Shown here piece after piece: positions 17,260 through 25,433 of a DNA stretch of 34,149 nt. Positions within the stretch are counted from its first letter, which is position 1, and each line of letters opens with the position of its first letter. Source of the DNA: MGIIb-Q1 sp964342465 (GTDB taxonomy: Archaea > Thermoplasmatota > Poseidoniia > Poseidoniales > Thalassarchaeaceae). The position numbers and the translations under genes are program-made. The DNA is taken from the NCBI GenBank assembly GCA_964342465.1, contig CAYFFQ010000020.1, positions 1 through 34,149 of the forward strand, given 5' to 3'. Below the pieces are notes generated by a model. That model did not search any database. It was not told the origin of the DNA and saw nothing but the letters and a program-made list of their open reading frames with translations.

Positions 17260-17456
17260 TGAACATTTCCGCCGAATTAACCCCACTCAACTGTTCAAAT
17301 GAACAATTATCACCATCAAATTGAGGATAATCACAACATTTGTTCACTCATGTGATGAGGCAACACATATTCCTTCATCAATACTCTTCATTAGTATGAG
17401 GAGTGTAAATCTTCCGTCCTATGTGGGATGTACATCCACTCGACGAGGTTTGTTCA
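17260..17456. promoter_or_regulatory. Cluster of TGTTCA half-sites; candidate Lrp operator
   Basis: A perfect inverted repeat TGTTCA-AA-TGAACA lies at 17292-17305, about 73 bp upstream of the Lrp start codon. Further half-sites occur at 17260-17265 (TGAACA), 17341-17346 and 17451-17456 (TGTTCA). The region is clearly AT-richer than its surroundings. Autoregulation is inferred from position and from the usual behaviour of Lrp family members. Confidence 0.55.
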
Positions 17457-17482
17457 TCCATTTAACGAGAATAATACACCTT

Positions 17483-18628
17483 TCAGCAGTCGTTGTCCGA
17501 CGAACCGTCGGCAACTTTGATCAAATCACCAACCGCTTCGGGGGGGAGAAGTTTCAGGTCGAGAACCCAACCCCCCAAATCGTCGACATCAATCTCCCAA
17601 TGTGTCACCGCTTCAGTCAGTTCATCATCCGAACATCGCATCGTCGCTTGGAAGACGCGAACCGTCTCGGACGGTATCAGTTGTTGACTTGCAACCCTGC
17701 CGATTCTCCAAGGAGCCTCGGCGCTGGCCCCTTTCAGCGTAGCATCACGGTTTCCAGCCGCAATGGTCACTTTGACCATCCAACTCTTGTCATTCCTCCT
17801 CAGTGTACCCGAGAGTCTGGGCAACCCCTCCTCACGTATCTTCTCTCCTCGGATGATGAGGGCATAGCCGACCATCAGGGCGACGACGACCATGGAGACT
17901 GGAACCACCCCTCCCCGACCCGGTACGGAAGACGGGGTGGGGATCTGAACATTGGTGGCCGCCAGTACGGATTGGTTGAGGTCATCCATCACCAATAGAG
18001 CGACTTCGATGCGCCACAGGTCCTCATCAGCCAGAGGGATGCCGTCCATAGCCAATCTCTCCTCATCGATGAATTCTGTCCAGTTGGTGATATTTCCCTC
18101 ATCGTGGAAGAATGTGCTGCTCCAGCCGAAGTGGAGCACGAGGTCATTCACCTCACGCTCACCGAGTGGTGAATGGTCGACGGTGATGAACCACCTGAGA
18201 GCCACCGACTCCGGCAGGTCGCGGGTCGGCGTGATTCCAGCCTTCAACTCAATGCCACTGTCCACCTGATTTTCACCTCTGACCACTCTGGCGGTCATCT
18301 CCAATTCCACCCCACCTGCAAGAGGGGTGGCGGCGTCGACACCAGCACCGTTCAACCATTGTGAACAATCTTCGGCAGCGAGCGCATCGGCTCGTTGTTG
18401 GCCGGCCATTGAACTCTCATCTCCGTAGGCCCATTTTAGATTGACATTCACCTCTCCGACATGATTGGTAGGCTCGGTTTGGCAATTTCCACCATCGAAG
18501 GTCTCCCAGACCTGTACACTGTCCACCACCTGTTCGGCTCGCCCATCATCTGTCAGTCCACCATCGGTGACCAACAATGAAGCCAACATCAGGGTAGCAA
18601 AGATTGCTCCGAAATAGCGATTTCTCAA
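17483..18628 (-). CDS. Exported membrane-anchored protein of unknown function, TTG start
   Basis: No family recognised. The 381-residue product has a signal sequence (residues 1-20), an ectodomain of about 215 residues with Cys49 and Cys88, one membrane helix at about 241-259 (VVPVSMVVVALMVGYALII), and a cytoplasmic domain of about 120 residues with alternating beta-like strands and a small acidic C-terminus. The start is TTG 18628 in a TTGA overlap with the stop of the methyltransferase gene, with GGAGGTG 5 nt upstream. It is therefore translated together with the methyltransferase. A functional link to RNA modification is not obvious. Confidence 0.82.
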   Translation of the reverse strand: MRNRYFGAIFATLMLASLLVTDGGLTDDGRAEQVVDSVQVWETFDGGNCQTEPTNHVGEVNVNLKWAYGDESSMAGQQRADALAAEDCSQWLNGAGVDAATPLAGGVELEMTARVVRGENQVDSGIELKAGITPTRDLPESVALRWFITVDHSPLGEREVNDLVLHFGWSSTFFHDEGNITNWTEFIDEERLAMDGIPLADEDLWRIEVALLVMDDLNQSVLAATNVQIPTPSSVPGRGGVVPVSMVVVALMVGYALIIRGEKIREEGLPRLSGTLRRNDKSWMVKVTIAAGNRDATLKGASAEAPWRIGRVASQQLIPSETVRVFQATMRCSDDELTEAVTHWEIDVDDLGGWVLDLKLLPPEAVGDLIKVADGSSDNDC

Positions 18629-20379
18629 TCCTTCACCTCCAAACCAAGTGCATGGCGAATGAGCAGACGTTCAGCATCGGGGAGCATGAGGGTCAACTTC
18701 CCCCCAAGCCAAGCGGGGAGCCACCACTTCACGCCCTCCAGTGTGTGAGAGAGAACTACCGCTCCACTCTTCTCATCGCTCAATGAGGGGATGGCTACCA
18801 CCGCATTCTCCCTGTCAGGGCCACCCCTTTCAAGCATCTCAATGAGCAGGTCAGCGCCGATTTGATGGACTTTTGCGGTTAGTTGAGGTGCGGTCAAGTG
18901 TATACCCTTCGATGTAGGTCTTTGTAGGACTCCCTTCCGCATCTCCCAAGTAGGCAGTCCGGCTTGAACTACTTGGAATGGATGCCAATGGCCGCCGGGT
19001 AGGCGGCCGCCACGGCGAAGCATTCGCTCCCCGGAATGAAACCAGTTGAGGATGTCATCACTTACGGAGTAGATTCGGCTGCCACGGATGAACATCTCTC
19101 CCACCTCTACACCCCATTCCTCTTCGATGCCTCGGACCAATTCATCGTTGATGGGGGTCTGCTCATTCTTGGTCGGGTTGGGTGGCTGACGAAGTGGTCT
19201 CTCTCTCATTTCCGAGGCTGGTAGTAGGGCCTCAGCCACCTCATCCCCACCGATATGTTGGAATGCGGCCACGAAGAACCCACCACTATCGTTGTCGTCA
19301 CTCCATATCCGGCGACAGAGGGGAAGTGCAGACCGTATCTCAGGCTCAGTCGGGGGGAGGATGTCTGAGGGGGGTTCAGGTAGCCCAGAAAGGTCAGGCC
19401 ATTCCACCATACCCTCCCTTGCCACGAGAGTGGGACATTTCTCCTCGATTCCCGCGGGTGTCAGGTGTAGCCAAGGGCAGGTTCGCAGAATCTCGGCCAC
19501 CACCGCTTCATTCTCGACCGGGTCCATCGAGCAGGTGGAATAGACCATTCTGCCGTTTGGGGCGAGGAGCATAGCGCCTTTACGAAGAAGAGCGACCTGA
19601 AGGGGATTGAGCATTCTGCCGGCACGCTCATGCCACCGTTGCCAAAGTTCCGGATTCTTTCTCGTCGTCGCCGAGCCGGTGCAAGGCGCATCGACCAACA
19701 CACGGTCGAATCCGGGATTGGGTGGGCGGGGTAGATGCCTGCCATCGTGGCGGGTGACAACCAACGATGTGTGACCTGCTCGCTTGCAGTTGGAAACCAA
19801 CATATTCGCCCGACCTCGGTTGGATTCATTGGCAACCACAACCCCCTCATCGTTGATGGATTCAGCCAACTGTGTCGCCTTACTCCCAGGGGCCGAACAG
19901 AGGTCCAAAACATGATGGCCATGCTGACAGTCAAGAAGTTTCACAGGAATCATACTGACAGCCTCCTGACGGGTGATTCTTCCACTGTCATGCAGTGCAG
20001 AAAGGAGGGCCTTCGCCTCATCGTTAGGCCACTGTCCTCGTTTCCACGGCATCACCCACCCACTTCCCCCGCCACCTTCTGGAAGCCATGAAATTTCCTT
20101 GCCGCCAAGCGAGCGAACGACCGCCTCGCTCCATCCTGCATCATCTCGCAACGGATTAATCCGCACTGTTTCAAGCAATCTTGGTCGCGCCGCTTGAGCC
20201 CACTCATCGACATCATCTCGCCACAGCCGCACAGCCGCGTAAAGAGCGGTTGATTCGACCTCCGGCCATCCGGTGCCATCCTTCACACCGTTCCGGTGAG
20301 AACCCCTCACCCTCAATGCTTCGGATATCCTCTCCGTGTTGGGTGAAAACCTTGAGCAGAGCACGACTCGCGAGAGCAT
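18625..20379 (-). CDS. NSUN2/Trm4-like RNA (cytosine-5) methyltransferase
   Basis: A SAM-dependent m5C methyltransferase of the NOL1/NOP2/Sun superfamily, 584 residues from ATG 20379. Motif I is LDLCSAPGSKATQLAE (158-173). The catalytic cysteines are Cys233 in VDAPCTG and Cys283 in YSTCSMDPVENEAVVAE. The stretch ITRQEAVSMIP before motif I and TTRKNPELWQRWH after motif IV closely resemble eukaryotic Trm4/NSUN2, which modifies tRNA positions 34, 48, 49 and 50. The C-terminal third (about 390-584) may be a PUA-like RNA-binding domain. The start is uncertain: ATG 20379 overlaps the divergent gene by two bases, and GTG 20310, 20286 or 20232 are alternatives that leave a promoter spacer. Confidence 0.9.
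   Translation of the reverse strand: MLSRVVLCSRFSPNTERISEALRVRGSHRNGVKDGTGWPEVESTALYAAVRLWRDDVDEWAQAARPRLLETVRINPLRDDAGWSEAVVRSLGGKEISWLPEGGGGSGWVMPWKRGQWPNDEAKALLSALHDSGRITRQEAVSMIPVKLLDCQHGHHVLDLCSAPGSKATQLAESINDEGVVVANESNRGRANMLVSNCKRAGHTSLVVTRHDGRHLPRPPNPGFDRVLVDAPCTGSATTRKNPELWQRWHERAGRMLNPLQVALLRKGAMLLAPNGRMVYSTCSMDPVENEAVVAEILRTCPWLHLTPAGIEEKCPTLVAREGMVEWPDLSGLPEPPSDILPPTEPEIRSALPLCRRIWSDDNDSGGFFVAAFQHIGGDEVAEALLPASEMRERPLRQPPNPTKNEQTPINDELVRGIEEEWGVEVGEMFIRGSRIYSVSDDILNWFHSGERMLRRGGRLPGGHWHPFQVVQAGLPTWEMRKGVLQRPTSKGIHLTAPQLTAKVHQIGADLLIEMLERGGPDRENAVVAIPSLSDEKSGAVVLSHTLEGVKWWLPAWLGGKLTLMLPDAERLLIRHALGLEVKD
18634..18640 (-). promoter_or_regulatory. Shine-Dalgarno deciding the TTG start at 18628
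   Basis: GGAGGTG on the minus strand, 5 nt upstream of the TTG, within the last codons of the methyltransferase gene. It uses the same spacing and TTGA arrangement as coxA/coxC. Confidence 0.75.
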
Positions 20380-21805
20380 GGCAGTGGGTGGGGGAGATTC
20401 TTTCAGCCTCTCAGCGACCATGCTGACCCTGATTCTCCTCTGGTCATTCGTCCAGTGGACTGCACCGTGGTGGCTTCCTGAAGTCGCCCGCAGATATGTG
20501 GATATGGAGAAACATCTCATCACCATGGACCGCACACTCACAATCATCCCAGTCATTCTTGTCAGCATCGTTATCTACGACCTTGCAAGCGCCCATCATT
20601 CTCAGGACCTCACCTACGCCCATGTGGCACAGTACGGTGTGGAATCTTCGTCCACCCTGAGCAGAATGGTTCACGGTGCATTCGGCCCCGATTCGTTTCC
20701 GTGGATACAGGTCATCTTTCTCTTCGTGCTGACGACATTCGTCTCTGAACAGGTACGATGGTCCAAGAAGGAGTTCGACTCGCTCCTCGGTGAAGGAGAG
20801 AGTGGCGCTCGCCGTGCCGAGGTACTTCGCTGGCACGGTTTCATCTGGTTGGTGTTTCTTATCGGTCTGATACCATCCGATACATTCGCAGTCTATACCG
20901 AGCCTCAGCCATTCATCGGTGTGGACCCATCCGGAGCAACAGAGGTTTTCAGAATCGTGGCAGGAGTATCTCTTGGAGTATGGCCTCCTCTCATCGCCCG
21001 TTTCTCCCAGAATGGTGACCATTCAAAGGCGCTGTTCCTCTCACTCATTCTGCCAATTTCCCTCTGCCTCCTCGCCACTCAGGGATTGGGTGGTCCATCT
21101 GCCCCCCCACTCTCAGAACTTCTCTCCCTTGGCAAAGCCGATGACCTAGCCACAGTGCTCGCACTGACACCTCTCTTCCTCGCTTGGCCTCTCTTTCTGT
21201 CGATGATGGAGAGGGTTCACACGGAACGGGGAATGGCGAAAGGGAGGCGCTGGCTCGGGTTACAGAGGACACTCGGACACACACTCGGGGTGACTTGGAT
21301 AGGCGGGGCGGTGATTCTCCAAACCCTGCCTCACATCGATGGTTGGGGGAGTGCATTCTGGCTCTCTCTCACCCTCACGGTACCTCTAGCCGCAGTCGGC
21401 CTGTTGGGAACGATTCTGCCGATGGCCGGCCTCGACTCCCGCCCTCGTCCCGAGGTGTGGGGATTCAATCTCCTCATCATCCTCACTCTGCCGTTGCTGA
21501 CAATTCGGGAACCACTGACCTTGGTATTGGTTCCCGGTCTGTTCATGTCGATGACCACCCTGCCACTACTCGCCACTCATCCTGAAAAGAGAGGCGACCT
21601 CTCGGTTCCGAGGCGAATCGTGGAGTCGGCAGTTGTCTTCGCTCTCACCACCACTGCCTTCGTTTCATTCCATTATGGGGTTCAGGGCAATGACCTCGGG
21701 ATGCTCATCGGAATTGCCACCTGTATAGTATCGGGTTACATCCCGATGCTTCTTCTTTCCCTCGACAGGTCGACTTCGCCAGAAATACCGGCGAACGGCG
21801 AATAG
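20378..21805 (+). CDS. Multi-pass membrane protein of unknown function
   Basis: I do not recognise a family. The 475-residue product has about ten to twelve predicted membrane helices, for example near its start (LTLILLWSFVQWTAPWW), then VIFLFVLTTFV, FIWLVFLIGLI, LFLSLILPISLCLLA and ATVLALTPLFLAWPLF. Loops are short, and one cytoplasmic loop carries a Lys/Arg-rich segment (ERGMAKGRRW). No transporter signature or catalytic motif is visible. The start could be ATG 20378 or ATG 20420; the latter begins directly at the first helix. The methyltransferase diverges from the same CATG if the longest starts are right. It could be a transporter or a polysaccharide/lipid enzyme, but this is open. Confidence 0.75.
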   Translation: MAVGGGDSFSLSATMLTLILLWSFVQWTAPWWLPEVARRYVDMEKHLITMDRTLTIIPVILVSIVIYDLASAHHSQDLTYAHVAQYGVESSSTLSRMVHGAFGPDSFPWIQVIFLFVLTTFVSEQVRWSKKEFDSLLGEGESGARRAEVLRWHGFIWLVFLIGLIPSDTFAVYTEPQPFIGVDPSGATEVFRIVAGVSLGVWPPLIARFSQNGDHSKALFLSLILPISLCLLATQGLGGPSAPPLSELLSLGKADDLATVLALTPLFLAWPLFLSMMERVHTERGMAKGRRWLGLQRTLGHTLGVTWIGGAVILQTLPHIDGWGSAFWLSLTLTVPLAAVGLLGTILPMAGLDSRPRPEVWGFNLLIILTLPLLTIREPLTLVLVPGLFMSMTTLPLLATHPEKRGDLSVPRRIVESAVVFALTTTAFVSFHYGVQGNDLGMLIGIATCIVSGYIPMLLLSLDRSTSPEIPANGE

Positions 21806-21916
21806 GGTGGAAGCAGAGTTTCTCAGAGCCGATTCCGTTGACCACAGGGTGAGGGTCGGCGAGTGATGGTCACCGTGTGAAAACCATCCTGCAACAGACC
21901 TTCGCACCCTCAACGG

Positions 21917-21923
21917 TTATATT
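21917..21923 (+). promoter_or_regulatory. TATA-like box
   Basis: TTATATT upstream of the small coding region starting near 21973-21985. The predicted transcription start is near 21945, which also argues against an upstream coding start at 21877. Confidence 0.5.
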
Positions 21924-21984
21924 GCCGACAGCGCACCTGACTCCAAGTTGGCTGCCTTCGGTGGCTGATGGGATGGGATGCGGA

Positions 21985-22410
21985 ATGAGAGATGAGAGTA
22001 AGCCAGCCGTCAGGCGGCAGAAGAGAGTGAGCCCACTCGCCAAAGCGAACCGGAAGGCATTCGAAGAAGCGCGTGCGAGAGCAGCGGCGACGACTGAAAA
22101 GATAGAGGCGACGCGCCAGACGCGCAACCGCTTCAAGGAGATTCAGGAGCGAGCAGTCGAGAATCAGGTCGAACAGGGACCGTTGGTTCCCGTTGAGCCG
22201 CAGTTGGTGGTCGAGGACGAAGATTGGGTCTACCATTCGGTAGACGAAGAGACCCTGAGAGAACTATCACACCGCGTCGTTCTGCACACCACTGCCGGCA
22301 GTCGCAAGGTATTGTTCGAAACCAAGAGCCTCGAAGAGGCGATGGACTGCGCCGCAAGGATAGTCGAATTCAGTGATGGTTGTGTCCTCGTGGAAACCGT
22401 AGACCCCTGA
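21985..22410 (+). CDS. Small hypothetical protein with basic helical N-terminus
   Basis: No family recognised. From ATG 21985 the product is 141 residues: a basic helical N-terminal half (KANRKAFEEARARAAATTE) followed by a Pro/Glu-rich linker and a C-terminal alpha/beta-looking domain of about 60 residues (DEETLRELSHRVVLHTTAG, then LEEAMDCAARIVEFSDG). It looks cytoplasmic. ATG 21973 adds four residues and is equally possible. The frame extends upstream to 21877, but that part includes the promoter-like TATA box and does not look like protein. The downstream Sec61-beta gene has its own promoter-like box. Confidence 0.65.
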   Translation: MRDESKPAVRRQKRVSPLAKANRKAFEEARARAAATTEKIEATRQTRNRFKEIQERAVENQVEQGPLVPVEPQLVVEDEDWVYHSVDEETLRELSHRVVLHTTAGSRKVLFETKSLEEAMDCAARIVEFSDGCVLVETVDP

Positions 22411-22460
22411 TTCTATGAACTTCGAGTGGGCGAAGAACCATCTTCCCGACATCAGTGACC

Positions 22461-22468
22461 CTATATAG
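22461..22468 (+). promoter_or_regulatory. TATA box of the Sec61-beta gene
   Basis: CTATATAG, centred about 80 nt upstream of ATG 22544. Transcription would start near 22490 and give a leader of about 50 nt, longer than for most promoters in this window. Confidence 0.5.
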
Positions 22469-22543
22469 GGCGCTCAAACCACCACCTGACCAGTTTTACT
22501 GATTCGTCGCGTTCAAATAGGAAAGGCAGGTCGGCGATGTTGC

Positions 22544-22762
22544 ATGGCATTGAAGAAGGACAAGAAGTCGAAGGGGCCGAACATCCAGCAGGCGGCTGGT
22601 CTGATTCGCTACTTCGATGAGGAGTCCGACGAGGCATGGCAGATTTCAAAGGGGATGATTTACACCGCCTGCATCGTCTTCTCAGTAGTGGTTTATCTAG
22701 CCAACCAGCCGACCCAGTGGGACAATACCTGGACTTGGATGTGGGAAAGCCTGTTCGGCTGA
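22544..22762 (+). CDS. secG: Protein translocase subunit Sec61-beta / archaeal SecG
   Basis: A 72-residue tail-anchored protein with the archaeal Sec61-beta signature: a basic N-terminus followed by QQAAGLIRYFDEESDEAWQI (residues 15-34), then one membrane helix (about 38-53, MIYTACIVFSVVVYLA). It is the small peripheral subunit of the SecYEG/Sec61 channel in the cytoplasmic membrane. The protein ends in a Trp-rich tail (WDNTWTWMWESLFG) that is longer than in many archaeal homologues. It is single-gene here; secY and secE are not in the window. This gene is one of the best archaeal markers present. Confidence 0.9.
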   Translation: MALKKDKKSKGPNIQQAAGLIRYFDEESDEAWQISKGMIYTACIVFSVVVYLANQPTQWDNTWTWMWESLFG

Positions 22763-22824
22763 ACCGGCCGACTTGTCTTGCGCCACAACCTGCCCACTCA
22801 TGATATGCGATGGGGTCATTTCGC

Positions 22825-23811
22825 CTATTCCGACTCGGTGAGGTCAACGAATGGAACGTCGTCCACCCCTTCATCAGCACTCGTCATCAGGTCATCGGCC
22901 GTGACCTCGCTGGTCTGCACCGCACCGCTCTCGTGTTTTGCCGTCATCACCTCATCAGGCAGTTCTGTGTGGACCATAACCCTCTCCTCGAGAAACTCCG
23001 CCTGGCCGGATTCAACCTCTTCTAGAAGCAGGTCATCCGCCTCCTCGAAAGGAGTGCGGACGACTTCGGTGGTCGGGTCGGCTTCGATTAGCGCCGCCTC
23101 AGCGCGGGCGATGGCTCTTTCGAAACCGGCGCTGTTGTTGTCGTGCAGGGCGGCGCGGGCGACATCGATGTGGTTGTTCGCTTCGCTGAGACATTCCTCC
23201 GCCCTCTTCCTCTGCCAGCCGCGGTGGTCACCGCTGTTGAATTCATCAAATCTCCGGCGAAGTGAAACCCCTCTTGAGAGATAGGTGTGAATCTCTTCAT
23301 CCATCTCCTCACGTGCGTGTGAAATAAGCTCCTCCCAAGCCACGCGGTGGGTTCTCGCACCACTACTCGTCGCCCGCCTCCACATCATGGAGAATGACGG
23401 TTCCCAAGGATTTCTTCCCAGTGCGGCAACGAGATCGAAGACGAATCTGGCCCGTTTGTCCAGCGGACCCTCGATTCGCAATTCATTGAGGAAACAGGAG
23501 TCGAAGAGTCCGAATCCCCAGTATGAGCGAGAAGTGATGTCCATTTTCAGTGTTGAACCCGCAACCGACATCCGCCAGGACTGTTGGTCGAATCTCGGTG
23601 GTTCTGTGAGTATGGGTGGTTCATGTGCCTGAAAGCAGCGCAGCACCGCCTCGGTGATGTCACCGACATATATTCGAGTCTTCGCCTCCCGCCAATTGGT
23701 GTGTCTCAACCGATTGTCGGCATCGACTCGCATGATTGGTTTTCCACTTTTCACCTGACACCATAGCCGACTCACCGAGGGGTCGACACCGATTACCGTC
23801 GGTTCGCTCAT
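22825..23811 (-). CDS. Hypothetical protein with acidic C-terminus
   Basis: No family recognised. A 328-residue cytoplasmic-looking protein. The start PTVIGVDPSVSRLW recalls the D-P-S opening strand of RNase H-like folds, but the other acidic positions of such folds are not evident, so no function is claimed. The middle (about 160-240) is helical and rich in Arg and Glu, with an AEECLSEANNHIDVARAAL segment that could be a short helical-repeat or coiled-coil. The last 80 residues are strongly acidic. ATG 23811 was preferred to a GTG two codons upstream. It converges on the secG gene, with about 60 bp between the stops. Confidence 0.72.
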   Translation of the reverse strand: MSEPTVIGVDPSVSRLWCQVKSGKPIMRVDADNRLRHTNWREAKTRIYVGDITEAVLRCFQAHEPPILTEPPRFDQQSWRMSVAGSTLKMDITSRSYWGFGLFDSCFLNELRIEGPLDKRARFVFDLVAALGRNPWEPSFSMMWRRATSSGARTHRVAWEELISHAREEMDEEIHTYLSRGVSLRRRFDEFNSGDHRGWQRKRAEECLSEANNHIDVARAALHDNNSAGFERAIARAEAALIEADPTTEVVRTPFEEADDLLLEEVESGQAEFLEERVMVHTELPDEVMTAKHESGAVQTSEVTADDLMTSADEGVDDVPFVDLTESE

Positions 23812-23817
23812 CCACAC

Positions 23818-24157
23818 ACGCCAACAGAGGCGAACCCCTGTTCAAGCATCATTGTTGTCACCGGCGGATTGTGCCCCCTCGCCGACCTCGACACCCTTCA
23901 GTGGTGCTGAATCGAAGATGGGGGATGAGTGGGCCAGCCTGTGAGCGAGATGGTGAACCACCATCCTTGAATGAGTGAACATCAAACCGTGGAGTCACCG
24001 AATCATTCCTTGTTGCAGTGTGATGTCGGGACTGTGAAACACCAACTTGCACCAGTAGTGGAGTCACCGAATACCCCTCGGGCCTTCTTTGAGGAAGAAG
24101 AGTCAGGGGATTTTGTATCGTAAGACTGAATAAAAGGGGGCTCCCTTAGCCGACTGC
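23818..24157. repeat. 340-bp spacer with a degenerate 69-bp repeat
   Basis: GTGGAGTCACCGAAT occurs at 23990-24004 and again at 24059-24073, 69 bp apart. Flanking blocks (GTGAACCACCA / GTGAAACACCA) are also shared. No coding region is supported. The right end contains the promoter of the H1-like gene. Confidence 0.65.
24129..24136 (+). promoter_or_regulatory. TATA-like box of the H1-like gene (leaderless)
   Basis: AATAAAAG lies about 26 nt before ATG 24158, which places the transcription start at the start codon. No Shine-Dalgarno sequence is present. Confidence 0.55.
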
Positions 24158-24829
24158 ATGGCAGGCAAGTCGGGTAGGGACAAGAAGAGGTCAGAAGCCG
24201 CTAAGAAGGCAGCAGCAACTCGCAAGAAGAACGCTGAGGCGAAGGCGCGAGCCGAAGAGGCTGCCGCAGCCAAGCGCAGTGCTGCGGCGAAGAAGGCAGC
24301 AGCAACTCGCAAGAGGAATGCCGCAGCGAAAGCCAAGGCCGAGGCCGAAGTGGCAGCGAAGAAGAAAGAGGCCGCGGCCAAAGCAGCAGCCACCCGCGCC
24401 CGTAACAAGGCAGAAGCGGAAGCGGAGGCTGCGGCGGCCAAGCGCAGGGCGGCAGCGGCCAAGGGTGTTGAGACGCGTCGGAGAAATGCCGAAGCGAAGA
24501 GACTTGCCAACGAGGCGAGAGCCGCGGCAGCCGAAGAATTGGCCGCCCGCGAAGCGCGTCGTAGGGCAGGAACACTCCTGTCAGATGAACAATCGGACAG
24601 CAGAATCTCCAACACACTACGTCATCGTGCATCCACCAGCACCGCAGCATCCCATATTGACGCCCGTACGGATGCAGCCAAGGTGGTCAGTAAACCTATC
24701 AAAGAGAGTCGGGGAAGCAAGGAGACTGCGGACAAGCGCAAGAAGGCTTTCCACAAGCGCTGGTTGGATGGTGCGCACCCATCTACACTTGAAGAACACG
24801 GATGGGCAAGAGAGTTTCTCGACTCATGA
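24158..24829 (+). CDS. Ala/Lys-rich histone H1-like repeat protein
   Basis: A 223-residue, strongly basic, low-complexity protein. Four copies of a 15-residue motif, KKAAATRKKNAEAKA and variants (KKAAATRKRNAAAKA, AKAAATRARNKAEAE, AKGVETRRRNAEAKR), lie in residues 1-120, separated by Glu/Ala-rich helical linkers. Such Lys/Ala tails resemble eukaryotic and bacterial H1-like DNA-binding proteins. The C-terminal 100 residues are less repetitive and end in a Trp-containing segment (KRWLDGAHPSTLEEHGWA). The motifs alternate basic and acidic blocks, so a coiled coil is also possible. A chromatin role is inferred from composition only. Confidence 0.8.
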   Translation: MAGKSGRDKKRSEAAKKAAATRKKNAEAKARAEEAAAAKRSAAAKKAAATRKRNAAAKAKAEAEVAAKKKEAAAKAAATRARNKAEAEAEAAAAKRRAAAAKGVETRRRNAEAKRLANEARAAAAEELAAREARRRAGTLLSDEQSDSRISNTLRHRASTSTAASHIDARTDAAKVVSKPIKESRGSKETADKRKKAFHKRWLDGAHPSTLEEHGWAREFLDS

Positions 24830-24981
24830 ATCCATCTCCGGCCACCAGACCTCGACGCCCACAGCCTCCACCTGACAGTCTACAGTACCAAGTGTCGCCA
24901 TCTGCCAGACCTCGCTCACTCACAGCTTCGGCGCGAAATCATCACTGAGGAATATCTTCATTGACCCCCCCTCGCATCGTG

Positions 24982-25173
24982 ATGGCGATGCCGCGAAGGA
25001 AGTACGGTCGACTTCGCAAGACGGTTGAACTACCTCCGAAGGACAACTGCTCACGCTGCCGTTCAGGAAAGTTCTGTCCTTTACCGGGACACGAAGGAAA
25101 TGATGTGACCCCTGACCGTGATTGGGTCGGCCCCGATATGGTTCTGCGGAGGGCAGCCAAGAAGAACAAGTGA
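24982..25173 (+). CDS. Small basic Cys-motif protein
   Basis: A 63-residue protein, basic at both ends, with CSRCRSGKFCPLPGH in the middle, a CxxCx5C arrangement that could bind a metal. No family recognised. The start at ATG 24982 is the first ATG in frame; ATG 24988 is equally possible. Coding is plausible because the Cys motif and basic composition look protein-like, but the open frame is short. Confidence 0.5.
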   Translation: MAMPRRKYGRLRKTVELPPKDNCSRCRSGKFCPLPGHEGNDVTPDRDWVGPDMVLRRAAKKNK

Positions 25174-25302
25174 TTCACTAGACCCCTCCGCCACACCCAC
25201 ACGCCGAGAACCAGCGCCCCTCGCGCCCCATCTTGAGCCTTCCATCATCCATGCCCTCGTGTGGTGATGCGAGACCATTCATGGAAAATCCGGTCTTTCG
25301 CG

Positions 25303-25383
25303 CTGCATCATTCTACGCCTCATCGTTTCCCGAAGCCTCATTTCCCGCCTCGCCGTTTCCAACTGCATCATTCTACGCCTCAT
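25303..25383. repeat. 60-bp direct repeat in spacer
   Basis: The 21 bases CTGCATCATTCTACGCCTCA plus T occur at 25303-25323 and 25363-25383, 60 bp apart. Shorter GCCTCATTTCCC-like copies lie between. The rest of the spacer 25174-25433 holds nothing I can name. Confidence 0.85.
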
Positions 25384-25433
25384 GGATGCTCACGACCTCA
25401 AAGGGTCTCGGTGTTCGTCTTACCGAGTAGAAA

